DNA of 64,000 nucleotides from Psococerastis gibbosa (GCA_963971405.1 OZ020486.1:27117419-27181418); one strand, 5' to 3'; numbered from the stretch's first letter, positions 44,014-57,183 are shown. Notes: generated by a model from the sequence alone, not told the origin. A program made the numbers and translations.

Positions 44014-47000
44014 TTTACGAAGCTTTTTATACAGTCCTCTGAGCCATATTATAGCAACACTTAAAATTAAGCGACTTTACGGTAAATAAGGTTTTTTTAG
44101 TCTAATAAGTCTGCTTCCAGATTGCATTTTTAAGAATAAATATTAAATAATAGGATGTAATTGAATTTCTGGGCTAAAAAGCTCAAATCTTAACTTTTCC
44201 GTTTACCCTTCACTTAGCCAGTTATTAGTTAATTATTGAGTTATTTGCAGTTTTGGTTCACTTGGTTTCTCACGCCTATATTTACTAAAAACATATTAAC
44301 TTAAATTTTCACTTAAAACTATGAAAAATGATCCCGCTTTCTAAGCATATGAATTACATTACTTTTCTTTTCAGTATAATGTATCGTGTGTTACTACAAT
44401 ATACAATAACATTATAATACCATTAATATGTATTGTGCATTCCAGTTCATGTCATAATGCGACATATGGATTCACAATTATTTAGCCAAAGTACAAATTA
44501 TGTACAAATCGAAATGCAAAACTAGTTCAGTCAAAACTAGAGTTGAGACCAATCTAAATCTTTGCCAAATATCAGTTCAACCTACACAATTTTTTGTCTA
44601 ATAATTTTTCCTAGTGCTGTTGCTTATACAATACCCTAATAACTAACATTAATCCTTAAATAGTCACCTGATTTCCTTAAAGCTTCAACTGGGCACGTGG
44701 GGTCCAGAGGACCCTAAGTTCTTTTGGACCTACAGTATGTTGGAACTGGAAACGCGCATATTTAGTTAAAAAAAACTTCAGTGCAACAATAATTTTATTG
44801 TGAACAGGTAATAAATTAAATAAATTAGGAAAAGTTCAAACAAAAAAAAAATTGATGCCCAATTTTGTATTAATTTTTCCATCAAGCAAAGTCCATTTAT
44901 CCTAACAAAAAAAACGCATTTAAATGTATTTTACTTCGATTTAGGTAATAATTGCAAATGGTTTGTGGTATAGAAGCGGGCCATCGTAATTGTACAGTAC
45001 CTAAATATGGCACCTCATTAATTCGAAGACTTTTCTTACTTTGTCCAATCAGTTTTCCTTTGAGGAATTTGCTTAATATCGTGAAGGTATCAAGCATCAA
45101 AACTTTGAGAACAGCATTTTATTAGGGCCTTTACACCGCAGACCTTAAAATGGAATCGAGCGCAACTCAGAGCACCAAAAGCAGGGCCACGTACACTAAA
45201 GAAAGGCACATTAATGGATAGCCTTCCTAACACCAGCCACCACTGGGCAGTGGCGAATTGACGACTCCGTTGGGGCCCAACGGACCCCATTTGACCAGTT
45301 GAGGGTTACACTAGGTTTATACCAACCGTAAGCCATGGAACAACAGTTTTCTCAAATAGGTAAAGTGAAATTGAGTTTATATATAAACTACTCGTATTCC
45401 CTGGGAACTTTTGAATCTACGAAATTTACGTTTTCAACCCTTAATTAATTATCCATCTAGCTTCAGAAATGTATCACGCACAATCCTAAAATTCGGTAAT
45501 TATTTTCCCCCGAATAATATTAAAACTGTGAATTGCCCGCGCCGTAATTGTACAACTAATTACTAAAGTAATGCCAACTTAAACTGGAAGTTATAACTTT
45601 TGACAATGTTGAACATGAGCATATTAACATACTAGTAGCAATGAAGATCTATAGTATAAAAATCTTAACATGGTGAACAGATTATATGTAGATAGGCTAT
45701 ATTGAAATGCTTAAAGTTGAAATATTATGTCAAACTGTACTGTCAGATCAGCGATTAAAATGTATACAACTTTGAATCTTACATTTCGCGGGAATGTCTG
45801 ACGTTTAATTTAGAGAAATAAAATACGCCCTTAATTATTCCAAATACACGAATCTTGTACGTGCAGTGTGTCTAGATAAAGTACAACACTTTCATGAAAG
45901 TGAAATCGAAGGAACAGTATTTATTTTAAATTCCTGATAGCTATGCTTGTTTTAGAATAAACACAGTGCTTCATGCTGTTTAATTCCTGGTTAGTATGTA
46001 CTAATTTAAATCACTTATTACTTATTATGGAAAGGAAGGAATGAAAAATCAAAACAAGAACCGGCTTCGAAACAGTATACTGACCACTACACCAAACTCG
46101 ACATGCTCATGTCTTTCAGTATGGGTTGCCATTACCATATTCCAAGCCTTGCAAGTCTGTGAGTTGTTTTTAATATGAGGCTTATGGAAATGTAATATAT
46201 TATTAATATATTATTGAAAACGACTTTTATGACAAATAAACAAAAGGCGAACAATATAAGACTTTATAGTCTTGTTTTCATGCTAACCCTAATAACCAAA
46301 AATATTGTATTATTGATAAGTGAAATGTTAAACAGAAAAGGAACAAGAGAGGAAGAGTGGGGGAAAAAAGAAGGGTAAAATATATACGAAGGGGGGATTC
46401 ATTGTCATCACCATTACAGGACCGGAGAGAGTCTCAAGTGTTATCTAAGATACGGCATATTGTTTATTTATTTTCTTAAAGCTACTGAGTGAACTAGCTG
46501 CCCTTATCATATAACAATAGTGGTACATGAGTTATTACTTTTGTAGACTCATAGGCTATTGTATTTTTCCATATCACTTACTTTACTTTTTGGGTTCGAA
46601 GTTGAGACTCATTAAAGTTTTTGGGCTCACTGTTTCGCCGCCTTGACGCCATTGTCTGCGCACTCCCAAAGATCGTCAAAAGTGTAGGTAGTGGGGCAGA
46701 GGGTGCACTGAAGCAGATGATTGTCATCTTGGGTCGGCCACATTCGCTTTTGGTTTTCCAAAACAACGCCAGCGGGAGCGCACGAGTCAAGTTCCTTCAC
46801 AACCCCCATCTTCCTTTCTCTAGTTCCCCCGCCTGCATTATATATTTAAGTTTGATATGTACTCGTGTTTTATAATTGCTATTGTATGGTAATACAATAC
46901 CTATTTACTTATGGTAGATATGAACGCTGGACCTAGACAATGAAAGCTGAAGATCTAAAAATGCACTAACTAGTCGTAATAATATACAAATTTAAAACTC

Positions 47001-47659
47001 CTTTTTTATTCAGAACGAGTCCCACCCAACCCACCCCATTGCATGAGAATATCAAAAAATATCCTTCTTGCCTGGAAATATATAAATCTTCATTTTATAG
47101 AATTGCGAGATTTCTTAAATTATGCTAAAAATCTCTAAACATTACATTGTGTTGTTCAATACTTTTAGCATTATCTTACTTATATAATGGTACGAGGAAG
47201 TTTAATTTATAGCAAACCTCGTGCGTCCTTACTTATTGTCATAGTAAATTTAAAATGTCACACTTCATACAATACACAATTCATCAAAATGACAATATTT
47301 AAGAAAAAAAATCCTAATGAGAATTATATAGAGGTATTGTGGCCTTTTGAAATAAAATATTATAGACCAGTTCAGAACGGGAGCGAGAGAAATATTAGAA
47401 ATTGGCATCAATAGCTGTCAAATAGACATAGAACCGTAAATGTGGTTGGTGGAGCTTAAGTGATGACACTGTCGTGTTCAGCCAAAATCTGTCAACTATC
47501 ACTATTTGCGATATTATTGCGATTGTAGAGAGAAATGGATTTTAGAAGTCTGATTGATGGTGAAAATAATCGTATAGTACTATTGTATGCTCAGTAGGGA
47601 CGATTTTTTTTTTTTTTTAATTTTTCAAAATAAACTCGGATACTACTGGGTATATAATT
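44014..47659. other. unassigned DNA, no supported gene
   Basis: A tRNA-like A-box fragment (minus strand GTGTAGTGGTCAGTATACTG) lies at about 46076-46095. The minus frame 46627-46809 contains LLQCTLCPTTYTFDDLW followed by an AKQ end, which could be a LINE or host remnant (see findings). The rest shows nothing recognised. Confidence 0.4.
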
Positions 47660-47960
47660 CCAAAGGCTTTCACGGCCGGAGTTACGTGACAAATCAGTAG
47701 AATCCGGGATGATAGGCTGTGGTCGTTCTGAAAGCGTATTTCCAAACGTTTCGTCAACATCTGCGGTCGACATCTTCAGTGGAACTGCGTAGACTTTTAA
47801 GATTGTATCTCTGAGACTCAGCAGCAACTGTTTGGGCAGGGGGATGTGCACTGATATTTATACCAAGCTGCGGGGTGGTGATGTTGACGAAACGTTTGGA
47901 AGTACGCTTTCAGAACGACCACGGCCTCTCATCACGGATTCCACTGATTCGCCCAATACG
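47660..47960 (-). mobile_element. repeat P, inverted pair with hammerhead-like core
   Basis: A minus-strand copy (47860-47660) includes TCCACTGAAGATGTCGACCG, TTGACGAAACGTTTGG and ATCCCGGATTCTACTGA. A shorter copy in the opposite orientation (about 47884-47945) repeats GATGTTGACGAAACGTTTGG and ACGGATTCCACTGA. The two face each other about 100 bp apart. Positions 47779-47744 hold CTGAAGA, a stem II that can pair GTCGA with TTGAC, and GAAACGTT, in hammerhead order. Penelope-like elements can carry terminal repeats in either orientation, so such an origin is plausible but unproven. Confidence 0.5.
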
Positions 47961-48699
47961 GATACATCTATTATAAATTAATCATCGAAGTCTGTGCTGC
48001 GATTCAGTGTTTCTGACTAGCTGATATGAATTGTTATCACTGAAAAATCTTTTTCTTTCTGATTTATTTTTAGCACATATCGCCTTTCTAAGCAGCAAAA
48101 TTTTCACTCATACGTTCGAATTTTTTAAATAAATTATGTTTATTTTTGTATTATATACAGTATATTTTTGAAATACAAAAATAGTATCATATGCAGTATG
48201 TACCTAACAAAACACTATAGTGAGATATAAAAAAAGTTTCACTATACTAATTTAATTTATTCAGCTCATTTCCGAACACGTTTCGACAACCCACGTAAAT
48301 TTATTATAATTCAACGAGGCTAGGTTGAACGAAAATCTTTAGCTTCCTTGCTAAAATTTAACATAAAGCAAGCAAGCATTGAAAGGAAATAGCAGCAATT
48401 TAACAAATTTCTCCGCTGGTTGGTGATTAGTGCTGGGCGTCAGACTATGGTCACTTTCCATCAACCATTTGAGCAATGCCCGGAAACGGGTTTCTCAAAT
48501 CAGCTAAGGCAGCTAGGTGCTGCTAAATTTCTCTTACCCACAGCATGGAAAATCGCTGCTCGTATTTTACCCTCATTTAATAGGTAGCTTACTTACACAA
48601 ACCATGAAAGTGCAAATATATTGTCAAGGAATGGGATTGGGTAATAGATGCCCCACACAGCAGAATTAGCAACTAAAGAGCCTACAAAGTTTTAAGATA
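47961..48699. other. unassigned DNA
   Basis: No gene or repeat recognised. Confidence 0.4.
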
Positions 48700-48780
48700 A
48701 TCGAAATTGGAGGATATGGAAAACAATGGGCTTGGCGGGATTCGAACCCACGATCTACGCCTAATCGGTAATAACCAAAT
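48700..48780 (-). repeat. tRNA-derived fragment with B box
   Basis: The minus strand reads GATCGTGGGTTCGAATCCCG, a perfect B box with a 5-bp T-arm stem (GTGGG/CCCGC). The acceptor, D-arm and anticodon parts are not present in the right places, so it is a SINE or tRNA fragment and not a working tRNA gene. Confidence 0.5.
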
Positions 48781-49319
48781 TTAATTTGATGTCAGTGTTA
48801 TATACAGTATATACTACTATATATAATACAACAATGTATTTTAATCATAAATTACTACACAGCGGAAAACAGTTCACGTTCACTATGGTATAGTACATGC
48901 TAATGTGTAAAGAGGTATGTATATATCGTATACTATAATTAGAAAAACCTGATCTGAGGCCATCCAGGGGTAGGGTTTTCTTTCTTTTCCACCAAATATA
49001 GTATTTTCTATGCCAATATGTCTAAAAAATATAGTATTGTAGATCATGGAAATGTCTAAAAAAATATAGTACGATAATTTATGTTAATTTTTTATTAAAT
49101 TGACTTATCCTTATTACTTATTGCACTTTTTTTATTAATTGGGGTACAGGTGTTACCTGTGTGCACTTAAGCCTATTGGGCCTATTGTGCGCCCTTCTTA
49201 TTGCTCCTACTTACAACAGTTTTTTTTTAAATTTTAATTTTTAAAACATGAAATATAGTAGCTAGATACAATATTATATAGTAGGCAATATGGTTGGCAA
49301 CCCCATCTCTTATTCTAAC
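48781..49319. other. unassigned DNA
   Basis: AT-rich, with ATATAGTA-type strings repeated between 48965 and 49285. No gene recognised. Confidence 0.4.
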
Positions 49320-49412
49320 CTGATGAGTCAAACAAATCATAGATCATTAAAATTGGCCCAGCCGTTCTTGAGTTTTAAGGCGAATAACAGAAAAAACAAC
49401 TTTGTTTTATAT
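49320..49412 (+). mobile_element. LINE 3' end fragment
   Basis: Text 'ATTAAAATTGGCCCAGCCGT', AAGGCGAATAACAGAAAA and TTGTTTTATATAC matches the copy at 12185-12275. It ends at the TA where the next transposon begins, so that transposon inserted in or beside it. Confidence 0.5.
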
Positions 49413-49413
49413 A

Positions 49414-50066
49414 CAGGGTGGTCTATAAGTCTTCACGTACATTACTGTATCTCAGCTGTTGTAATGGGGGTATTAGCAATTGAAAGAGCGAACTGGGGGA
49501 TTCGAGTACCATCTTTAAGTGGTGAGAAACTCACTTTTTGCGTGAGTGAATTTTCAAAAAAGATCGATTTAGCAGCAAAAATTGAGGGAAAGTTTTTGAA
49601 AAAATTGCAAAGCTACAGATTGCGGAGGCACAGAATCATCACTGCGAATTAAGACACGAATATAGTGACATTATCCAAAATATCTCTCATGAGTATGGCA
49701 AGGCCATCCAGCCTTTAACCAAAGAACAAGGGTTGAAGAGATTGGGGCCCCAACCCTTTACTTTAGTTGCCTCTCCAAAACAGGCAACTTATATTGGTTC
49801 GAAAAAAGTCCGGATTTGTCATGAATGGATTTTTTCATTTGACGAAGGAAATCTTCAAAAATAAAATTTCTTACCGCAGACCGTTGGTGATTTCAAAGAA
49901 AATATCGGTCTAATCACTTTTCCATAGCTCTTTACCTGTAGTGGTAGAAAATATCAACTCTCGGTTGCTCCTACGCCAGCAGCACCATGGGTGAGCATAT
50001 TGAGGCATTAATTAAACTTTTTATAAGAGTTTAAAGTACCTATGTCAAAACTTGTGTACCACCCTA
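49414..50066. mobile_element. TA-flanked mariner-like element, degraded
   Basis: Left end CAGGGTGGTCTATAAGTC and right end, reverse-complemented, TAGGGTGGTACACAAGTT share about 20 of the first 30 bases. TA stands at both borders (49412-49413, 50067-50068). The 653-bp interior has an open frame to 49652 and further coding-like text, but I see no complete transposase or clear catalytic triad. Likely a non-autonomous or internally shortened member of the Tc1/mariner group. Confidence 0.55.
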
Positions 50067-50068
50067 TA

Positions 50069-51253
50069 TTAAGACTAAGAGAAATAGGGAAAAATGATAA
50101 AAATCCTCTCGCTCTGTCAATGAATTATTACTGTTGAATCACAGTGCTCTCAGCCGCCCAGCTGATTTAAAAAATAAAAATAAAAAATAAAAAAATATAA
50201 AAAAATATAAAAATACATGTTGCTGTACCTACAGAACTGTCAGAATGCATACAGCACATTACCTTACTCGTGCAGTAGGTTACGTGCGTAGCTATTGTAC
50301 AATAAATTGTATGCCCCATTTGTAGTACCGCATCCAGACTTGACTACAATACCTATCAAAAATGCATCTTAGTACCGTACAGGTACCGTATATTAATATT
50401 GTACTTCACGCAACAAGACTGAATTTGGAAATTTTACTTGTTGAATAATACAGTAGGTACTAAATTTTTTTGAATAAATTTATTGTATTTTACGGCAGAC
50501 ATCCTCGTTTAATCATTCGTGAAGGCAAGCCATTTAAATGGAAACGGGTTTATCATTGAATAAAGATGACGGGTGAAAATTGAAAACAACAGAAAGGTAG
50601 TCACAAGAGCTGTTGTTGTGACAGAGCACCAAGAAAGTCATTGGGGAAAGCTTTTGTAAAATTTTGAGCGCATGGTTAGGACATGAATATGGTTTTGATA
50701 AGAAAAAGCCCCCGTCAGCAAATGAAAAGGGATGAGTAGCGTTGTGCTTGACGCAGAGTTTAAGTATTGTCAATCATTCCATATGATAAGGATAATTATT
50801 ATCTCTATTCTTGTTTTCCGAATAATGTTTTCCACTTTTAATCTCTTAATTATGAAGTTGCCAGTTTTACTGGTAGAATAGTATAATATTACTTATAATT
50901 AATTCGAGTCATTATAATTAATTTTTCCTAGGGACTTTTGTTTTGTTAATGTAGGTGTTAGTTGTGCGGGGTTCTGACACGGCAGCGCCCCTTTGCTGGT
51001 AAAATAAGTCTTTTTTTTACCCAAGAACCAAGCTATGAATTGTGTTTTGATAACATTGATAACGACTACAATATATCGCTCATGCACGAGAAAAGTGACA
51101 CATTTCAAAAAATTGCAAAATTGAGTTATTTATACAAAAATGTCGAGGAAAATATAGCGAATTTTATGAATGTAGTGTCACATATCTAGTTTAATTTGTT
51201 TCAATAAGATTGCGTTTTGTCACTGATCCACTGTCAAGTTTGACTACTTCGGG
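50069..51253. other. unassigned DNA with low-complexity tract
   Basis: An (A4-7TA)n tract at about 50166-50216. Otherwise no gene or repeat recognised. Confidence 0.4.
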
Positions 51254-51362
51254 TTTGGCAATACTTCCTAGTTGAGTGTAAGAGAGGGCTTATAGCCCTA
51301 ACTCCGCTAGGTTGGCTTAGTAATTGAACAAAAAAGTCCATATTTATTTATTTATTATTTAT
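51254..51362 (+). repeat. SINE-B 3' half
   Basis: CTTCCTAGTTGAGTGTAAGA, GCCCTAACTCCGCTAGG and TTGGCTTAGTAATTGAAC followed by ATTTATTTATTTATT. The tRNA-like head is missing: 5'-truncated copy. Confidence 0.75.
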
Positions 51363-51554
51363 TTATAATTCGGAATGTGCTCCAGGCGTTGACGTGGTAA
51401 TTACACTTCTCTTTCAAGTAAGCTGTCACATCTCAAAAGTATTAAGTGCCTCGATAGTACTTCAAGTAAAAACTAAAAAATGGTCAGAACTAAAATTTGA
51501 ATTATCTCAAAAGTCAATATTTAGAAATGTGTCACTTTTCTCGTGCATGAGCGA

Positions 51555-51900
51555 TATGTGAATTTAAAGAAAATATTTGGAGCCGTTTTCGAGGAAATTT
51601 TTTTAGACGTTCTTCTGGAGTTTTTGCGGGTGAAACCCCCCAAACGAAGTTAGCTCAAAATATAAAAAAAATTCCGCAAGATCTATGATTTTTGAAAACC
51701 TACACGCCAAATTTCATCTAAATCCAGCAAGTCGTTTGCCCGAAATTTGGCGAACAGACAGACAAACAGACAGATATTTTGTAAAACCCACCTTTTTGGG
51801 TTCTTGTGACCTCATAACGTGTAAATCCATTAAAATCTCGAAATCAAAAATTTCGACCATCACAAAGCTTTCCTTGCACTAACGAACAAGTATAAATATT
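51555..51900 (+). repeat. dispersed repeat F, copy 2
   Basis: Parallels 15425-15765 block by block: TTTTTTAGACGTTCTTCTGG, CCAAATTTCATCTAAATCC, CGAACAGACAGACAAACAG, TTTTTGGGTTCTTGTGACC and CATCACAAAGCTTTCCTT. Confidence 0.55.
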
Positions 51901-52289
51901 AAAGCAAAAATACACATTTCAAAGAATTGTGAATGAAATCATCTGGTATATATGGAAATGAAAGAAGCAAGAAAAAAGAGTTTGTATACCAACAATAGAT
52001 ATAACGTATCAATCGAGATATGGAATTTGGAAATGTAGTTTCTCTGTGTAGTCGCTGTTTCCTGTCCGTACACCCATTCAAAGTTTCCCGCTTCGTCTTT
52101 AGTTTTGAAATCACGTCGAGCTATTCCCTTTTAGTTCAAAGAGATTTCGTCATTTTATCTAAAATGGGCAGCTAGTCAAAGACTCTGCAGAAACCTTTGA
52201 GTTTAAATGAAGAAGGCGTTTCAATTGAAAATAATATGATGTCTACACTGCAGAGAAGTAAGATTATATATTCACGCACAATAAGACTA
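51901..52289. other. unassigned DNA
   Basis: No gene or repeat recognised before the foldback element. Confidence 0.35.
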
Positions 52290-53633
52290 CAGTTGCGTTT
52301 GGTGATTCAGGCGAACGGTGACAAACTTCGAGGGCGTATTCCCCGTTCAATTTGGAGCAATACTAACCCATGGATATTGATCCCGAAAATGCAACAATCT
52401 AGGGGCGGATTAAGGGTAGAATGTGGGAAATGTGCTGAGTTTCAGTTGACCAATAGTACAATAGCTCTAAGCATTGAATGCGAACCAGAAATTAATTTTG
52501 ACCCCAAAAATGTCAGTTAGTTTTCTAGTAAATATAGTTTTAAATGCCAATTATTGCAGCCATAAAATAAAAATTTGGTCGGAAACCCGAAAGTTCCTTG
52601 AAAAATCAACTAATTATTTCTGTGTTTCAGTAACACTTCTGGCTTTTAAATCCATTTCTTCCAAATTGGACCTTCCGTAGTTCTTACCGCTTTAAACCAA
52701 AAAGTGTACCTACATAATGTCAATGCAATAGTTTTCTCGGAATTAATTCCAAACGAGTGTGGGCCAAGATGACAATCGTCCGAAAGTTTTTATTTATTTA
52801 AATTTACACTTTTCAGTCAATTCTGAACACATAATAATAGCACTGATTTTGAGAGCTAATGAAACGGGCTATAAAACGGCGATTTTATTTATTTTTAAAT
52901 TATTTTGCATGAGGTAATTTTTCTTCAACTCTTTAATTTCCATAAAAAGGTTTTCATGCGGCAAAGTAATTTCAAAATTGTAAAATACTAGTAAGATTGT
53001 TAATTTTGATAGCTCTCAAAATGAGTGCATTGATGTGAAATGGGTTAGCTATGTCGAAGACAGCTCCTGAAGCAAAATTGGTTCATTTTCGGTATATGAA
53101 GATATAGACTATTTTTTCTTCAGAATTGACTTGAAAGCATAGATTTAAAAACATTTTAATAATTTCGGACAAAGCGAGCAGCCGCTGCCCTGTATAGTCA
53201 TCGTGGACGAGACGTCCTCGTTGGAATTAATTCCGTCAAAACTAAATGTACATTTTTGTCTTAAAGGGGAAAGAAGTGTCTGTTTTCGGAAGAAATTCAT
53301 TACAAAAGCCAGAATTGTTACTAATCCACAGAAATAATCAATTGATTATTCAAGGAACTTTCGGGTTTCCGTTCAAATTTTGACTGTAGGGCCACCAGGG
53401 CCCAGCACTAAATATTCTGAAAAACTAACTGACATTTTCGGATGGAAATTTATTTCTTGTTCACATTCATAGCTTAGATCTACTATCGGTCAACGTTCCC
53501 ACATTTTACTCTTAATCTGCCCCTATCTCGCTAACTGTGCATTTTCGGAATCACATTAGATCAGTTATATTTGCTCCAACTTGAACGGGGAACACGCCCT
53601 TGAAGTTAGTCACCCTTCACCTAAAACACCCTG
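52290..53633. mobile_element. 1.34-kb foldback transposon flanked by TA
   Basis: The right end, reverse-complemented, reads CAGGGTGTTTTAGGTGAAGG. The left end is a diverged CAGTTGCGTTTGGTGATTC. TA stands at both borders (52288-52289, 53634-53635). Inside, long arms mirror each other: ACTTCGAGGGCGTATTCCCC against its inverse near 53600, AAATGTCAGTTAGTTTT, GGAAACCCGAAAGTTCCTTG, CGGAATTAATTCC, and on to AGTCAATTCTGAA and GATTTTGAGAGCTA, leaving a small centre near 52900-52980. Arms are about 70-80% alike by eye. It has no coding part. Non-autonomous, mariner-like by target and ends. Confidence 0.75.
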
Positions 53634-53635
53634 TA

Positions 53636-56600
53636 TATACGTAGTAACGGTTTACACTTTAACAGTTATCGAATCATTCGAATGCGAAATTTTAACGACG
53701 CTGGATCTGAAAAGCCCAGAACGTACCGACAGTTTTTTCTGTTTTAGGTATCTTCTCCATCTCCCCTTACAAGACAAGGGGCAAATTAAACCATACCTCT
53801 ACAACCATTTCAGTAGCGCTATCGTAGTTTAACTATCATACAGTACATTAATGGGCAAGGTTCTGCAGCAATACACAAGGTGTAGGTTCTGTGTGTATTG
53901 CCATGAAAGTACCAAACTATAAAATTCATAGAGACGAAGAGAAGCTGCTAAAGTAGCAGAAAGAACACTAGCACGCTGCGCCATTGCCTTTATAATCATA
54001 ACACAATTTCAAACTAGTCGTAGGAGTATTGTATACCCCGGAAAGACGCTGTGTTTACAATATACTCAGAAATTCCAAACCCTATGAATAAATTTTTTAG
54101 GTCTCCAGCACTGGAAGCTTTAGTGGTTGAATAAAGGAAACTGCGAAAGCACAAAAAGTGGATTGGAGAATGAGGTTAGACTAAAACTAGGGGACAAGTT
54201 TTTGTTTTCTTTATTGTTAGGAAAACAGACTGCTCTTCTCAACTCCCTGCAGCTATTGGGAAGTCTTTGAGGTTGAATCGAATTTCGTCTTCTAATACAT
54301 CTTTGGGGATTTTTCAATCTCAATATTTTTCGACACATTTAATCAATGGCAAAGCATGATAGATTTACGATGAAAAGAAGAATGAGTTTTGAGAGATTCA
54401 TATAAATCAAATCTCATGCCGAAACAGTTAAAAAAATTGTATTGTTCCTGGATTTTTTTTCGTCTAGGCTACTGTTTAATATTACATTAACAATTTTCTT
54501 TAACAATTTTCTCATAAAACAGCCCTTTAGACAAAATTATGTCGGTTAAAATGAAGCCTCTTGATTTCAAATTATCTAAAGCTGTTTATTTCAGTTTCAA
54601 CTCAGCTTCCATAATTTCATAAGCTTCGCCTGCCCTTGACGAACAATGTAAAATCCTCCGTTCCCCTTTCTTACACATTCCTCTTATCTTTCTTCAAGAC
54701 TGCAGATTTATTTTCAAAATAAAACTCATAAATAGACTGTATCATTTTAACTGGCTTGAACATCTCCATAAATAAAGTATTGTATTATACATACCTACAT
54801 ATACTGTGTCTAAAAAAAATATAATTTCCTACCTACTGTATTTGTTTTTTACTCGTATTATATCAATTAACAAAAGTATAATTATGTAAGGTGTAGTGTG
54901 TTCACTGTAAGATACGCCAGGAAAGGTATACTGCTAAGGAAAGCAGTGACGTTGGTTGCGGCAAACTATGTTCGCATAATAAAAACCTAATTTTGAATAT
55001 TACTTTACTTTATATTTGTATCATAGTAATCTTTACTGTAGCACTTAGGTTGTTGACATTCTTAGTAGGATTGGCTAAAATAAAAAAATATGGCCGCAAT
55101 GGCACACCAGGTTAACCTAAATTAGTCATGTTTACTCCAAATATATCATCCACATCATTATCCAGCAGTCCGATCGTGGGGATTTGGGATTATTAAAATA
55201 CTGGGGTTTATTCAATTGTTTTTAACAAAACAAAATGTGCGGGAACTTCAAATTGATAAATTAATATTTTTGGTGAGTTTTCAATTTTTTCACCCTTAGA
55301 TGTAGACACATTAATTATAGTTGTCCAGCGCGCTTATAGCAGTTTGCCGAAAAAACAACAAAAATAGTGCTCACCACACCAACCCCATTCAAAACCACAG
55401 CATTACAACATTTAAACATACAACGCGTAAGCCCCAAAGGGCGTTGCGTTATGATTAATAAAATAAAAAAAATTATAATTTGTATTATGTTTCAAAATTC
55501 TACCTGTAGGTAAATTTTAATGTTTATTTTTCCTTCAATTATTAAACAATGCATTATGAATAATTTATTAATTTAAATTTCCCGCGCATAATTTAACACC
55601 GTCGCGTGACATCGTGACAGCAGTGTTAAAAAATAAACCCCGGCATATTTTTTAAACTGTTGTAACTCGAACCCGACATTAATTACATGCAAATAAAAAA
55701 AGTTCTTTGATATAATGAACCTTATAAATTTTCAGACTCAATTTTTTCCATGGTCGAAAGTGATGATTACTAATTTTTGTAACTGAATGTTTTATTTTAT
55801 CCACAGTATGCTTGTAGATACGGTGCGGTGCGGAAATAGAAAGAATTAAAGATAACATATACACAAATCTAAAAGTAAAACATTCGGCGAAATTTAGGGC
55901 TGGGGTCAATATTTATAAACACTTAGTTTCAACATGTCCATTTTATGCAAAAATGTATTAGCAGTGAATGATCACTTACACAAGTTCGTTTGAAATTTAT
56001 ACCAACAGTTAAACGACGATAAATTCCATACACCGTTATATCATACTAAAGACAGCGCTTTAAACTTGTTCAATACATACTAAACTATACAAAATATTAC
56101 ATTACAGTAATATAGCATTATATTATAATAATATAATATTATTCAGTATTGTTCAAAAGGTGCTGCTTTTGAAATTTTATATACGCGGTTTCCTCGCTTT
56201 TTTAAGAGCACTTCAAACACTGACAGCAATAAGTAGGTAGGATTTTAGCGTAGACCATTGTTTTTTTTTCTATTGGCCATTTCTCCTCATTATCATGTTC
56301 ATGAATGATCAGACTTGGTTGAATCCATTCCATCCATTCAAAAACAATTTGTTTTTATTTTTTATTGTGGCGAATTTATTGATTGGTTGGAATGTATCCG
56401 ACCTAGTTTCGTCATCTGTTAAAATAATTATAAAAAATAATATAGCCCTGTTCATCTCAACCTACTGTATGTACAGAATCGTGAACACCACTCTTTACTT
56501 TTTATTAAATTTTAAGAGATTTTATCCCTTTTTAAAGCCTGTATTAATTAAAACCATTTGAAAAGGTTAAGCCAATGTAGGTAGGTAGATTACCTACTGT

Positions 56601-57183
56601 AGGTAAACTTAGATTAATATATACCTAGATGATACAAAATTCTTTTTGTAGCATACAAAAAATTAATATTGTACAATATCGTATGTACCGTAGTGTTTTG
56701 AATACATTATCAAATTTAAGCATATTTTAATATTATTTAATAAAATTGTATTTGAAACGTTTTCTAATAAGTTGGCAGATTGTCTCGTATTTATGACCGT
56801 GTAATCTTCAATGCGGTCTGTGTATTATACATACCTAATGTAACTCTACGGTATCTCTTGTGATGCGTTTATGTATCTTGTTGCATTTTACATTTGTGAA
56901 TCTCTATGTTTGTTAGAAGTAATATAAAATTATATATTACAATTATATTCAGTTTATTTTTTTGTTTATCAACATCGTCAACTGCACCCTTTAAAAATTA
57001 TGAATAAATTGAAAACGAACTAAGTGAAATAAGTTTTATCTTGCGTGCACCTCAATAAGTATAATGAAGCTCCATTTTCAACGGGGGTATTGTAACCTAC
57101 CAACCAACGGATTATTTTTAAAGAAGACATTGAAGAAGAAGTTAAAAACAAATTGAGGGTAGTCTTAAGGTAAGAATAAGTTA
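53636..57183. other. unassigned DNA, no supported gene
   Basis: AT-rich, with short frames only (53581-53832, 54120-54338, 55679-55909, 56295-56561), none with a domain I recognise. Confidence 0.4.

Noticed and set aside
48724-48765. Possible tRNA gene on the minus strand
   Set aside because: Only the T-arm/B box is intact; acceptor pairing, D-arm and anticodon arm are missing.
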